This document shows positions 42,231 through 52,505 of a stretch of DNA of 64,000 nt, one piece after another (the stretch's first letter is position 1; each line of letters opens with the position of its first letter). The position numbers were made by a program, and so were the translations under genes. The notes beneath the pieces are model-generated. The model worked only from the letters and a program-made list of their open reading frames with translations. It was not told the DNA's origin and did not search any database. Source of the stretch: Spirosoma lacussanchae (lineage in GTDB: Bacteria > Bacteroidota > Bacteroidia > Cytophagales > Spirosomataceae). The stretch is taken from NCBI RefSeq assembly GCF_005870035.1, contig NZ_SWJG01000007.1, positions 124,001 through 188,000 on the forward strand, in the 5' to 3' direction.

Positions 42231-43833
42231 CGAGGTTGCGGGTCTCTTGTTTCAGATTGTCGAGGTTGAAGTGCAGACCGCGGTTGTCGCGCCGGGCCAT
42301 GGCAGCTTTGATGACCAGATAGGCTACTTCAATCATGTTGCGCAGTTCGCAGATCCGCACCGATACTTTCGATTGCCGATACAGCTCTTCGTGTTCCAGA
42401 TACAACAACTCAAGCCGGTCCATGGCCCGTTTCAGACGCCGGTTCGACCGAACTATGCCAACGTAGTTCGACATGATGGCTTCCAGCTCCCGCTGAATTT
42501 CGGTAACCAGAATCAGTTCTTCGGGGTGGGTCGTGCCGGCGTCGTTCCAGTCCGGAATGCCGTCGGGTAGCGATGCCTGCTGGTAGTTGTCGAGTGTTTT
42601 CAGGTAAGCCCGGTGCCCGAATACCACGGCTTCGAGCAGCGAGTTGCTGGCCAGCCGGTTGGCACCGTGCAGCCCCGTACAGGCGCATTCGCCCACAGCG
42701 TAGAGGTAGTGAATATTCGTTTGCCCGTACTCATTAACCCGAACGCCCCCGCACATGTAATGCTGCGCCGGTACGACCGGAATGTAATCTTTTCGCAGGT
42801 CGAGGCCGTACTGATCGCGGCAGTAGGCCGTAATGTTCGGAAAATGCTCGACAAACCGGTCGTAGTCGACGTGGGTGACGTCGATGTACACGTGCGGATC
42901 GCCGGTTTTTTTCATCTCCGAGTCGATAGCCCGGGCCACGATGTCGCGCGGGGCCAGCGACAGGCGGGCGTCGTAATTCTCCATAAAGGTTTCGCCCTTC
43001 ATGTTTTTCAGCACACCACCAAACCCCCGTACGGCTTCCGAAATCAGGAAGTTGGGCTTCTTGTCGGGCTCGTAGAGCGCCGTCGGGTGAAACTGAATGA
43101 ACTCCATGTCCTTGCAGATGCCCTTGGCGCGGTAAGCCATCGCAATGCCATCGCCGGTGGCAATGCTGGGGTTCGTCGTGTTCTGATACACGTTGCCGAT
43201 GCCGCCGGTAGCCAGCAGGGTCGTTTTGGCCAGAAACTTCTCGACCTGACCGGTTTTGGTGTTCAGCACGTAGGCGCCGTAGCAAACGTTGTTGGTATCG
43301 TAGCGGTGCACCGTTTCGCCGAGATGGTGGCGCGTAATCAGCTCTACGGCGTAGAAGTGGGTAAAAATTTCGATGCTGGGCAGCGAGTGAGCTTTTTCGA
43401 GCAGGGCCCGTTCAATTTCGGCGCCGGTAATGTCTTTGAAGTGCAGAATCCGGTAGTCGGAGTGCCCGCCTTCCTTGGCCAGGTCGTAGTCCGTACCGTC
43501 GTGCTCCCGGTCGAAGCGGGTGCCGTAGTCGATCAGCTCACGGATGCGGCCGGGCCCTTCGTTCACGACGATTTCAACGATATGGCGGTCGCTCAGGTAG
43601 TCGCCGGCTACCATTGTATCCTCGATATGTTTCTCGAACGAGTCATCGTCTGACCAGACAGCGGCAATACCCCCCTGGGCGTATTTGGTATTGGTCTCGT
43701 CGGCCTGCACTTTGGTGATGACACCAATTTTGACGGGTTGCTGCCGGTCTTCGAAATGCATGGCCAGCTTGGTGGCGTAGCTAAGCCCCGCAATACCGGA
43801 GCCGATGACTAAAAAATCGAATTGATGGGGCAT
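42223..43833 (-). CDS. nadB: L-aspartate oxidase
   Basis: An FAD enzyme that oxidises L-aspartate to iminoaspartate in NAD synthesis. The 536 residues show the FAD Rossmann loop VIGSGIAGLSYATKLA, the succinate-dehydrogenase-type stretches GGIAAVWSDDDS, TLLATGGIGNVYQNTTNP, FIQFHPTALY, RDIVARAIDSEM and the late GECACTGLHGANRLASNSLLEAVVFG. It is last in the nadA-antitoxin-vapC-nadB order, 11 bp after vapC. Confidence 0.97.
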   Translation of the reverse strand: MPHQFDFLVIGSGIAGLSYATKLAMHFEDRQQPVKIGVITKVQADETNTKYAQGGIAAVWSDDDSFEKHIEDTMVAGDYLSDRHIVEIVVNEGPGRIRELIDYGTRFDREHDGTDYDLAKEGGHSDYRILHFKDITGAEIERALLEKAHSLPSIEIFTHFYAVELITRHHLGETVHRYDTNNVCYGAYVLNTKTGQVEKFLAKTTLLATGGIGNVYQNTTNPSIATGDGIAMAYRAKGICKDMEFIQFHPTALYEPDKKPNFLISEAVRGFGGVLKNMKGETFMENYDARLSLAPRDIVARAIDSEMKKTGDPHVYIDVTHVDYDRFVEHFPNITAYCRDQYGLDLRKDYIPVVPAQHYMCGGVRVNEYGQTNIHYLYAVGECACTGLHGANRLASNSLLEAVVFGHRAYLKTLDNYQQASLPDGIPDWNDAGTTHPEELILVTEIQRELEAIMSNYVGIVRSNRRLKRAMDRLELLYLEHEELYRQSKVSVRICELRNMIEVAYLVIKAAMARRDNRGLHFNLDNLKQETRNLVI

Positions 43834-43844
43834 GTTTTTTTAAA

Positions 43845-44231
43845 TCACGTCCACAGTACCTGAACCGGATACAATGGGAAATTGGTGTCTCTACTAACAA
43901 CGCTCCAGTTCTCTACCAGGGCCTGAGCGATAATAATACGGTCAAACGGGTCTTTGTGGTGAAAAGGCAGCGTTTCTACCTGCAGAATATGGCTGGATAG
44001 GACGGGTAACAGGGTAATGCCTACTCTGGGCAGCTCATCGATGAGCGCCTGCGTAGGGCGGTTGAGCGTTAGCTTACCAAGGCTACGTTTGATGGCGATT
44101 TCCCAAATGCTGGCCGAACTCACGTATAAAGCGTTGGCAGGATTTTTTAGCTGAGAGAGGGTGGCTGATGGAATGGATGTTTCGTCATCTAGTAACCACA
44201 GCAGGGTATGAGTATCCAGCAGGTAAGCCAT
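43845..44231 (-). CDS. vapC: PIN-domain toxin, VapC family
   Basis: A 128-residue PIN-domain ribonuclease. The acidic metal-binding residues are Asp6 in LLDTHTLLW, Glu44 in WEIAIK and Asp94/Asp97 in DPFDRIIIAQAL. PIN toxins usually cut tRNA or rRNA and are neutralised by the protein made by the gene just upstream. It begins 2 bp after the antitoxin stop. The unit sits between nadA and nadB, so read-through from nadA could drive it. Confidence 0.93.
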   Translation of the reverse strand: MAYLLDTHTLLWLLDDETSIPSATLSQLKNPANALYVSSASIWEIAIKRSLGKLTLNRPTQALIDELPRVGITLLPVLSSHILQVETLPFHHKDPFDRIIIAQALVENWSVVSRDTNFPLYPVQVLWT

Positions 44232-44233
44232 GG

Positions 44234-44449
44234 CTACATGTACTCGTTGAAATCGCCAAGTGGCGCGTCAAAATCATCGGCCATGTAGGTTACGAGCCCC
44301 CCAAGTGTCCCAAACGTTCGTTCGGGCAAAACAGAAGCGGGCCCCGCATCATGGCTTAGAAGATCCTGAAGACTTTTACGTTGCTCAGGCGATAGTTTTT
44401 GTATCGCCTGAACCAACTCGCTAAACTCAATCTGCACGGTTATCTCCAT
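44234..44449 (-). CDS. Antitoxin of the VapC pair (DUF2281-like)
   Basis: A 71-residue acidic protein. The N-terminal part may bind DNA or dimerise (MEITVQIEFSELVQAIQKLSPEQRKSLQDLL). The C-terminal tail (FGTLGGLVTYMADDFDAPLGDFNEYM) is the PIN-binding segment pattern of DUF2281-type antitoxins (ADDFDxPLxDF). It is followed at 2 bp by the PIN gene and starts 23 bp after the nadA stop. Confidence 0.88.
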   Translation of the reverse strand: MEITVQIEFSELVQAIQKLSPEQRKSLQDLLSHDAGPASVLPERTFGTLGGLVTYMADDFDAPLGDFNEYM

Positions 44450-44472
44450 GGCTCGTTCCCTGTTTAATCCGA

Positions 44473-45489
44473 TTACTTGCTCAACTCCAGCATACGCGCT
44501 ACGGACTCATAGGCTTTCAGCCGGATGTCTTCCGGCACGATGATCTCCGGCTGCTCGTACAACATGCAGTTATACAGCTTTTCGAGGGTGTTCATTTTCA
44601 TGTACGGGCATTCGGAGCAGGCGCAGGTGTTGTTCTGGCTGGCCGGAGCCGGAATGATCTTCTTGTGCGGTACCGCCTGGCGCATCTTGTGCAGAATACC
44701 GGCTTCGGTACCTACGATGAATGTTTGCTCGGGACTATCGACCACGTATTTCAGCAGCGCGGTCGTTGAGCCGACGTAGTCGGCCTGGCTCAGAATATGC
44801 TCCTGACATTCGGGGTGAGCAATGAACTTGGCGTCCGGATACTCAACGCGCAGTTTCTGAAGTTTCTCCAGCGAGATGTCGATATGAACAATGCAGGCAC
44901 CGTCCCACAACACCATGTCGCGGCCGGTTTTTTTCGAGACGAAACGACCCAGGTTCGCGTCGGGCGCAAAGATGATCTTCTGATCCTTCGGCAGGCTCTC
45001 TACGATTTTCAGCGCGTTGGACGAGGTCACGATAATGTCGGACAGGGCCTTTATCTCGGCCGAGCAGTTGATGTACGACAGCACGATATGATCGGGGTAC
45101 TGCGCCTTGAAAGCCGCAAACTTATCGGCCGGCGCCGAATCGGCCAGCGAACAGCCAGCGTTCAGGTCAGGAATGACCACTTTCTTCTGGGGGGAGAGCA
45201 CCTTGGCCGTTTCGCCCATGAAGTGAACGCCACAGAACACGATCATGTCGGCCGGTGTAGCAGCCGCCTGCTGGCTCAGACCGAGGCTGTCGCCGATGTA
45301 GTCGGCCAGGTCCTGAATGGCGCCGTCGACATAATAGTGCGCCAGAATAACGGCGTTCTTTTCTTTTTTGAGCCGGTTTATCTCGGCCACTAAATCTATA
45401 TCGTCGGCAACGGGCTTATTGACATAACCCACGCGTTGTACTTCTTCGAGCAAAGCTTCCATGTCTGGTTGGCAGGTGGTTTTTACCAT
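44473..45489 (-). CDS. nadA: Quinolinate synthase A
   Basis: Condenses iminoaspartate with dihydroxyacetone phosphate to quinolinate, using a 4Fe-4S cluster. The 338 residues contain three cluster cysteines: Cys86 in VFCGVHFM, one in the [11 protein letters not shown] region, and one in [36 protein letters not shown] is the diagnostic start. The ATG at 45489 gives the normal family length; a longer frame back to 45603 lacks family features. It is followed by the toxin-antitoxin pair and then nadB. Confidence 0.96.
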   Translation of the reverse strand: MVKTTCQPDMEALLEEVQRVGYVNKPVADDIDLVAEINRLKKEKNAVILAHYYVDGAIQDLADYIGDSLGLSQQAAATPADMIVFCGVHFMGETAKVLSPQKKVVIPDLNAGCSLADSAPADKFAAFKAQYPDHIVLSYINCSAEIKALSDIIVTSSNALKIVESLPKDQKIIFAPDANLGRFVSKKTGRDMVLWDGACIVHIDISLEKLQKLRVEYPDAKFIAHPECQEHILSQADYVGSTTALLKYVVDSPEQTFIVGTEAGILHKMRQAVPHKKIIPAPASQNNTCACSECPYMKMNTLEKLYNCMLYEQPEIIVPEDIRLKAYESVARMLELSK

Positions 45490-45635
45490 AAACAACGACA
45501 ACGGGCTAAATGTCACAGCGGGCCGAAAAGCTGACCGCCAAACCGACCCCGTCGTTGCGGCTGTATCTACGGGCGAATTTGAGAAAATGGATCGGGCTTT
45601 CAAACAACCGCGGCTGATGGTGTAGTTTTAAGGCC

Positions 45636-46703
45636 ATGAGCGATCTGCTACACCTTCGTATCATCCGTATCCAGCCCGAAATCGTGGTGGGCCACCGTTT
45701 CGATGCCGCCAGCTACTACCTGGAGTCGACCGATGGGCGATCGGTGCCGTACCGGGCCGGCCAGTTTCTGACCCTCATCATCGACCAGGCGGGCCACGAA
45801 GTCCGGCGGTCGTATTCGCTTAGCTCGACGGCCGACGAACCGCTCCGGTTGACGATCAAGCGGGTGGAGAACGGGCAAATGTCCCGCCATCTGCTCGATA
45901 CGCTACGGGTGGGCGATGTGCTGACGAGTCTGCCGCCCGCCGGTCGGTTCGTTCTGGATCACGACACCCCCGGCAATCTGGTACTGATCGGCGCCGGTAG
46001 CGGTATAACCCCGCTGTTCAGCCTGCTTAAACAGGCGCTGCGTACCGAGCCAGACCGGCGGGTGACCCTGCTCTACAGCAACAGCACCGACCGAACCATT
46101 CTGTTTCGCGACGAACTGAACGACCTGCACCGGCAGTACGCCGACCGGTTTCGGCTGATTCATTTGCTGAGCAACCCCGCCCATGAGCTGGCCGATCGGC
46201 ACGGCACGGTCCGAACCGGCCGACTCAACAACGTCATGCTTGAAACGCTGCTGCCCGAGCTGGTCGGTGCGGCCAACCCGGCGTCGGTGCAGTTTTTTGT
46301 TTGCGGCCCGGCCGATTACATGCGGATGGTTCAGTTTACGCTCGTCTTCAGTGGTATTCCAGCCCGCCAGATCCGGCGCGAAAATTTCGTGGTCGAACTG
46401 GTTACGCTGGTCCCTCCGCCGATTCATGCCGTTGACCGGACGGTCTTGCTCCACTACCGGGGGCAGTCCGTCGAGATCGCTGTTCCGGCCTACAAATCGA
46501 TCCTGCAGGCGGCCCTGGACGAGGGAGTGCCGCTGCCGTACAGCTGCCGGGGTGGGCGCTGCTCAACCTGCGCGGCCCGCTGTACGGCCGGCGCGGTTCA
46601 CATGACCATCAACGATGTCTTGACCGAGCGCGACCTGGCCGAGGGCTGGATACTAACCTGCACCGGCTATCCGGCCAGCACCGGCGTCGTCATTGACGTA
46701 TAG
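45636..46703 (+). CDS. PaaE-like ferredoxin reductase with C-terminal 2Fe-2S domain
   Basis: A 355-residue flavin and iron-sulfur reductase. The FAD domain carries RRSYSLSS (about 58-65) and the NAD(P) domain GAGSGITPLFSLL and FVCGPADYM. The C-terminal 2Fe-2S ferredoxin domain has the plant-type cysteines in CRGGRCSTCAARC, with the fourth Cys in ILTCTGYP. The order FAD-NAD-2Fe2S matches PaaE / CDP-6-deoxy-type reductases, which feed electrons to an oxygenase. No oxygenase is nearby. The ATG at 45636 is divergent from nadA with a 146 bp gap. Confidence 0.93.
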   Translation: MSDLLHLRIIRIQPEIVVGHRFDAASYYLESTDGRSVPYRAGQFLTLIIDQAGHEVRRSYSLSSTADEPLRLTIKRVENGQMSRHLLDTLRVGDVLTSLPPAGRFVLDHDTPGNLVLIGAGSGITPLFSLLKQALRTEPDRRVTLLYSNSTDRTILFRDELNDLHRQYADRFRLIHLLSNPAHELADRHGTVRTGRLNNVMLETLLPELVGAANPASVQFFVCGPADYMRMVQFTLVFSGIPARQIRRENFVVELVTLVPPPIHAVDRTVLLHYRGQSVEIAVPAYKSILQAALDEGVPLPYSCRGGRCSTCAARCTAGAVHMTINDVLTERDLAEGWILTCTGYPASTGVVIDV

Positions 46704-46751
46704 ACAGACGGCTGGCGGTTCTATTTTTGTTCCAGACAAACCGCAGATCGT

Positions 46752-47408
46752 ATGAACGAACAGGCGCTTCGGCAGCTGGCCGCCCAACTCCGTTTGCCCG
46801 AAGGCGAGACCGGTATCGAGGTAGCGAACCGGATGAACATCAACAACGAGCTGATGAACCGCTGGGCCATCGACCAGCTCGCCGTACAGCCCGGTGATCA
46901 GATTCTGGAGATCGGGCCGGGCAACGGTCGGTTCGTCCCGGATCTGCTGGGGACCGACCCGTCGGTGCGTTACGTCGGCTACGATCATTCAGCACTGATG
47001 GTAAGCCAGGCCGTTGAGCACAACCGCGCCCTGGCCGAGACGGGCCGGGTCCAGTTCATATGGCGCAGCGGGCCGGTCATGCCTTTCCCGGACCATAGCT
47101 TTACCAAAGCCTTTGCTGTCAATGTCATTTATTTCTGGGAAGATCCGGCGGCCGAACTGGCCGAGCTGCATCGGGTACTGGTACCCGGCGGCCGGTTGCT
47201 ACTCGTCATCCGGCCCCGGTCGGTGATGATGCGGCTTCCCTTCGTGCAGCACGGCTTCCAGCTGTTCGAACCGACCGACGTAGCTGACCTGCTGGTGGCT
47301 AACCGGTTCCGCGTTACGGAAACGCGGGTACTGGCTGAACCGGCGCAGCACGTAGGTGGCGAGGCCGTCTCCCTGTCGACGGCGCTGATCAGCAGTGAAC
47401 CCGTATGA
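46752..47408 (+). CDS. Class I SAM-dependent methyltransferase
   Basis: A 218-residue methyltransferase of the Methyltransf_11/25 type. The SAM-binding motif I is ILEIGPGNGRFVPDLL (about 55-70). YVGYDHSALMV follows with the acidic residue, and FTKAFAVNVIYFWEDPAAELAELHRVLVPGGRLLLVI gives motifs II and III. The substrate is unknown. It lies 48 bp after the reductase gene on the same strand and converges on udk. Confidence 0.88.
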   Translation: MNEQALRQLAAQLRLPEGETGIEVANRMNINNELMNRWAIDQLAVQPGDQILEIGPGNGRFVPDLLGTDPSVRYVGYDHSALMVSQAVEHNRALAETGRVQFIWRSGPVMPFPDHSFTKAFAVNVIYFWEDPAAELAELHRVLVPGGRLLLVIRPRSVMMRLPFVQHGFQLFEPTDVADLLVANRFRVTETRVLAEPAQHVGGEAVSLSTALISSEPV

Positions 47409-47416
47409 GGAGTGGG

Positions 47417-48034
47417 TCAGACCTTGGTTTTCAGGAACGAGATTACCACATCGAGCCCGCGCTGGTAATGTACGTTGTTGGGAATAACAATATCGGCTTC
47501 GGCGCGGTACGGCTTGATAAACTGTTTATAGGTCGGTTTGACGTGGTATTTCCAGCGATACATGACGTCGTCGAGGTCGTAGCCCCGTTCTTCGGCATCG
47601 CGTTTGACGCGCCGTTCGAGCTTGATGCTATTTTTGGCGTCGATAAATATTTTCAGATCCATCTGGTCGGCCAGCTCCCGGAAGTGGAACACGAAAATGC
47701 CTTCTACTACGATGATGGGAGCCGGCTGAAACGTGAGCAGACGCGGGGTAACGCTGGCGTTGTTGAACGTATACTCCATCTGCTGAACTGTTTCACCCCG
47801 GCTGAGCTGATGAATATGTTCCGCATACAGATGGTGATCAATCGTTTCGGGCAGGTCGAAGTTATGGACGCCCTGATCGTCGACCGCAATCTCGTTGATT
47901 TTCCGGTAGTAGTTGTCCTGAGAGATCAGGCAGATCTGGTCTTCGGCAAAGGCGCTCAGGATGCCTTTCAGAAACGATGTTTTACCCGAAGCACTGCCGC
48001 CGGTTATGCCGACGATAAACGGTTTGGTGGTCAT
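47417..48034 (-). CDS. udk: Uridine kinase
   Basis: Phosphorylates uridine and cytidine in pyrimidine salvage. The 205-residue P-loop kinase shows GITGGSASGKTSFLKGI (about 8-24), the substrate loop in ISQDNYYRKINE and NFDLPETIDHHLYAEHI, and VVEGIFVFHFREL. The ATG at 48034 is preferred over an open extension of 13 codons. A TATCTTTG box ends four nucleotides before this ATG, so the mRNA may be nearly leaderless. The double ABC gene starts 20 bp away, divergently. Confidence 0.95.
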   Translation of the reverse strand: MTTKPFIVGITGGSASGKTSFLKGILSAFAEDQICLISQDNYYRKINEIAVDDQGVHNFDLPETIDHHLYAEHIHQLSRGETVQQMEYTFNNASVTPRLLTFQPAPIIVVEGIFVFHFRELADQMDLKIFIDAKNSIKLERRVKRDAEERGYDLDDVMYRWKYHVKPTYKQFIKPYRAEADIVIPNNVHYQRGLDVVISFLKTKV

Positions 48035-48038
48035 TTTG

Positions 48039-48046
48039 CAAAGATA
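48039..48046 (-). promoter_or_regulatory. Possible -7 element overlapping the udk leader
   Basis: The minus strand reads TATCTTTG four nucleotides upstream of the udk ATG. If used, transcription would begin at or next to the start codon. A TTG 14 bp upstream is too close for the usual spacing. Confidence 0.25.
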
Positions 48047-48054
48047 AGGTACGC

Positions 48055-49473
48055 ATGAATCAATCCGACCCACTCATTACCCTTGATCAGGGATCGCAGC
48101 CCGACAACCGTCGCTCGTCGGCGGGCCATTCGTTATTTCAGCTCCACGCAGGCCAGTGCTGGGCCGTAGTCGGCGCAACGGGCAGTGGCAAGACGCTTTT
48201 TCTGCAAACGCTGGCAGGTCAGGTGCCGCGGCTGGCGGGTCGGCTGGTCCGGCGGCAGTCGGTTGCCTACGTGTCGTTTCGCGAGGAGTCGCGGCTATTT
48301 TCGTACAGCGGCCATTTTTACCAGCAGCGCTACCAGGCTACCATGAGCGACGAAGGAAGCCGGGGCCAGGCCGCACCCACCCTGCGCGATTACCTTCAGC
48401 TTGCCGACCCTGTGGCTGCCAGACCGCTGCTGGACCGGCTTGGTCTGAGCCCCCTGCTCAACCGAACCTTTCTGAAGCTCTCGAACGGGCAGAGCCGCAA
48501 AGCCCGCATCGGCAAAGCGCTGCTGCAACAACCGGCGGTGCTGCTGCTCGATAACCCCTTTGTTGGACTCGATGCGGGCTTTCGGCAGGAGCTGACCCAG
48601 TGGCTGGCCGAACTAACCCAACACGGGCTGACTCTTGTGCTGGCTACCGATGCCGATTCGATACCGCTTTTCGTTACCCATGTGGTGGAACTGGGCGGGA
48701 GCGAGATTCAGTGGGCCGGTCCCGTTCAGGCCTATCGATCCACTGCGCGACCTCCGCAACAAACAGCCTTACCCATCTGGCAAACACCGGCGCTGCCCGC
48801 CGACTTCGACGAGGCTTTTCGGCTGAGCGAGGTAACGGTGCGCTACGGTGAACAGCTTATCCTGGATAGGGTCAGCTGGACGGTGCGCCCCGGCGAACGA
48901 TGGGCTCTGCTGGGACCGAACGGAGCCGGTAAGTCGGTGCTGCTGAGTCTGCTCTACGGCGATCATCCGCAGGCGTATGCCAGCCTGATTCATGTGTTCG
49001 ATCATCGGCGGGGGCGGCCCGGTCAGAGTATCTGGGACGTGAAACGGCGGATCGGGTTCGTCTCGCCCGAGCTGCATCTGTATTTTCCGCAGCAGCTGAC
49101 CGCCCGCCAGGTGGTACTTACAGGGCTGACCGATACACTGACCGCCCCCCGGCAGGCCAGCGCCGAAGCGCAGGCCGACCTGCTGGCAATGCTGCGCTAT
49201 TTTGGGCTGAGTAACAAAGCCGATGAACCCTTCGGCCGACTGTCGGCGGGCGAACAGCGGCTGGTGCTGCTGGTCCGGGCGTTGATCAAAAATCCACCGG
49301 TGCTGATTCTGGACGAACCCTTCCAGGCAATCGACGCGGCCCGGGTAGAGCTGGCCCGGCGGCTGCTCGATAGCTTGCCCGATAAAACGATTCTGTTTGT
49401 TACCCACGACCGGCGCGAACTGCCCGACACCATTGACCGGACGTTCACCATTGGCACTGAGGCCCCCCTGTAA
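48055..49473 (+). CDS. ABC protein with two ATPase domains, ModF-like
   Basis: A 472-residue cytoplasmic protein with two ABC domains in one chain. Domain 1: Walker A GATGSGKT, signature LSNGQSRKARIGKAL, Walker B VLLLDNPFVGLD. Here the catalytic Glu after the Walker B Asp is replaced by Asn, so domain 1 may bind but not hydrolyse ATP. Domain 2: GPNGAGKS, LSAGEQRLVLLVRAL, VLILDEPFQAID and FVTHDRRELP, all intact. The architecture is that of ModF/PhrA-type proteins, linked to molybdate transport only by homology. No molybdenum gene is nearby, so the function is open. Confidence 0.85.
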   Translation: MNQSDPLITLDQGSQPDNRRSSAGHSLFQLHAGQCWAVVGATGSGKTLFLQTLAGQVPRLAGRLVRRQSVAYVSFREESRLFSYSGHFYQQRYQATMSDEGSRGQAAPTLRDYLQLADPVAARPLLDRLGLSPLLNRTFLKLSNGQSRKARIGKALLQQPAVLLLDNPFVGLDAGFRQELTQWLAELTQHGLTLVLATDADSIPLFVTHVVELGGSEIQWAGPVQAYRSTARPPQQTALPIWQTPALPADFDEAFRLSEVTVRYGEQLILDRVSWTVRPGERWALLGPNGAGKSVLLSLLYGDHPQAYASLIHVFDHRRGRPGQSIWDVKRRIGFVSPELHLYFPQQLTARQVVLTGLTDTLTAPRQASAEAQADLLAMLRYFGLSNKADEPFGRLSAGEQRLVLLVRALIKNPPVLILDEPFQAIDAARVELARRLLDSLPDKTILFVTHDRRELPDTIDRTFTIGTEAPL

Positions 49474-49478
49474 ACATA

Positions 49479-49520
49479 GAAGCCCGGTAAACACACAGCG
49501 TTGTATGCTTACCGGGCTTC
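49479..49520. terminator. Hairpin between the ModF-like gene and atpC
   Basis: A 12 bp perfect stem (49479-49490 with 49509-49520) with an 18 nt loop, 6 bp after the plus-strand stop and 18 bp past the atpC stop. Probably bidirectional; no strong T-run. Confidence 0.7.
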
Positions 49521-49537
49521 CCAACCAGAACAGGCTA

Positions 49538-49783
49538 TCAGGCCACTACGGCTTCGGCCAGTACCAGCACTTTATTTTGCAGCACTTCAACCACACCACC
49601 ATCGACGGTGAACGTTTGCTGACCGGTTGCGCTCTGCACAACGATCGGGCCTTTGGCGAGGGTACTAACCAGCGGAGCGTGGTCGTTCAGCACCTGAAAC
49701 TGACCTTCGCTGCCCGGAAACGTAACCGCGCTGGCCTCACCCGAAAAGACCTTCCGGTCTGGAGTAATGATATCTACTGTCAT
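49538..49783 (-). CDS. atpC: ATP synthase F1 epsilon subunit
   Basis: The 81-residue central-stalk subunit of F1. The beta-sandwich domain is complete (VDIITPDRKVFSGEASAVTFPGSEGQFQVLNDHAPLVSTL, about 2-42), but the C-terminal helical domain that inhibits ATPase in other bacteria is absent. Short epsilon subunits are usual in Bacteroidota. It does not follow atpD directly: a hypothetical gene and a terminator lie between them. Confidence 0.93.
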   Translation of the reverse strand: MTVDIITPDRKVFSGEASAVTFPGSEGQFQVLNDHAPLVSTLAKGPIVVQSATGQQTFTVDGGVVEVLQNKVLVLAEAVVA

Positions 49784-49797
49784 AGTATTAAATAATG

Positions 49798-49846
49798 AAC
49801 GATGAATGATGAATGAGCTGCCCGGTGCATTTATCGTTCATCATTC
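49798..49846. repeat. Repeat-rich imperfect palindrome upstream of atpC
   Basis: GAATGATGAA (49804-49813) pairs with TTCATCATTC (49837-49846), and GAACGAT (49798-49804) can pair with ATCGTTC (49833-49839). Both arms are built from GATGAAT-like units. It lies just after the stop of the secreted protein gene and in the atpC leader. Confidence 0.55.
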
Positions 49847-49852
49847 GCCTTT

Positions 49853-50560
49853 TTACAAAGCTCCCTTCACGAAGTTCAATACGCTGCCGATCTGGTTTTT
49901 CACAGCGGGCTCAGCGGTTTTTGCCAGTGGGCCACCCTGACCGAGTTTGCTCACCCCCGCCAGCGCCGTTGACACCAGCGATTTGCCCGCCGAACCACCT
50001 CCACCCAGCACCGACATAGCGCTGCCGAGACCACTCAGGCCGCTGCTTAGCTGGCTGGCTTTCCCGATCAGCGATCCGGCCGAGACCAGATTTTCGAGCC
50101 GACCGGCTCCCGAAGCCAGTTTGGTCAGTCCAACGGCTTTACCGAGAACGCCCGCACCCAGCCCTCCGCCCGTAATCAGCGGCAGTAGTGTTTTCAGCTT
50201 ACCCACCTGACTCAGGATCTTATCCTTAAACGAGCTTGGTTTCTGCTGGGCTTCGGCCTCAACGGCGGCAATGCCGGTTTGCAGCGCCTGGGCCGAAGCG
50301 GCTTTATCCCCTTTCTCCAAAGCGGCTACGGCTTTGTCCAGTTGCGCGTCGGGCAGGCTGTCGGTCGAAGCCGCAGCGCCCGTTTGGGCAGTCGACGGCG
50401 TAATGGCCGTGTCCTGAATAGCGCCCCTGACGGAGGTAGGTGATGTAGTTGGTGCAGTACCAGCACCGGGTATGGCGGGGACCTGCGCCAGGGCGGTCGT
50501 GGTGGCCAGCAGGGTAGCGGACAGCAGCAGGACTTTCCACTCAACTCGGATCGTTTTCAT
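49853..50560 (-). CDS. Secreted Ala/Gly/Ser-rich hypothetical protein between atpD and atpC
   Basis: A 235-residue protein with a signal peptide (VLLLSATLLATTTALAQ, cleavage near residue 25). A Thr/Pro/Ala-rich region (27-70) is followed by a helical stretch (DAQLDKAVAALEKGDKAASAQALQTG) and a Gly/Ser/Leu-rich C-terminal ~120 residues that could form amphipathic helices. No family recognised; it has some likeness to DUF2780-type Gly/Leu-rich secreted proteins. Its position, between atpD (with its own terminator) and atpC, is unusual. Gene order rather than sequence is its clearest feature. Confidence 0.75.
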   Translation of the reverse strand: MKTIRVEWKVLLLSATLLATTTALAQVPAIPGAGTAPTTSPTSVRGAIQDTAITPSTAQTGAAASTDSLPDAQLDKAVAALEKGDKAASAQALQTGIAAVEAEAQQKPSSFKDKILSQVGKLKTLLPLITGGGLGAGVLGKAVGLTKLASGAGRLENLVSAGSLIGKASQLSSGLSGLGSAMSVLGGGGSAGKSLVSTALAGVSKLGQGGPLAKTAEPAVKNQIGSVLNFVKGAL

Positions 50561-50604
50561 AACAACTTGGTTAGTTAGTTTACGATGCTAAGACGACATT
50601 GAGC

Positions 50605-50650
50605 GAAAAAGCAACAGGTATTGGCTGAACAATGTACGGCCAATACCTGT
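50605..50650 (-). terminator. Rho-independent terminator of atpD
   Basis: A 12 bp perfect stem (50614-50625 with 50639-50650). On the minus strand it is followed by TTGCTTTTTC. It lies 15 bp past the atpD stop and would separate atpD from the downstream genes. Confidence 0.85.
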
Positions 50651-50664
50651 CGATTCCTGATTAC

Positions 50665-52206
<1,542 letters not shown>

Positions 52207-52505
52207 CTAATTGAAAAGTTGTCCGTTGTTTCGGACTGCAAAAGTAGGAGAAAAACTGCGTAAAGTAAAGACGCGATTTGTTCATTTTCAGCCAGGTCGA
52301 CTACCAAACGGGTTTACCAGTAAGGTTTTTAGCGTACGCAATAAACAAAAACCGGCGCTGGCCGATTTGTACAAAAGAAAGTCGTCCGTTATCAGCCAGT
52401 AGCCGTTGCGTATCCGGTACGGCTCCTTTTCTGACGAAAGGTACTGACCTGCTACTGATTGGCAACCCGCGACGCCCAACTCAATCTGACTCAACGTTAC
52501 AATTC

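Noticed and set aside
42613-43653. 346-codon plus-strand frame opposite nadB
   Set aside because: nadB on the other strand is unmistakable; the antisense translation has no recognisable domain.
45490-45603. N-terminal extension of nadA
   Set aside because: The added residues have no likeness to quinolinate synthase; the ATG at 45489 gives the family length.
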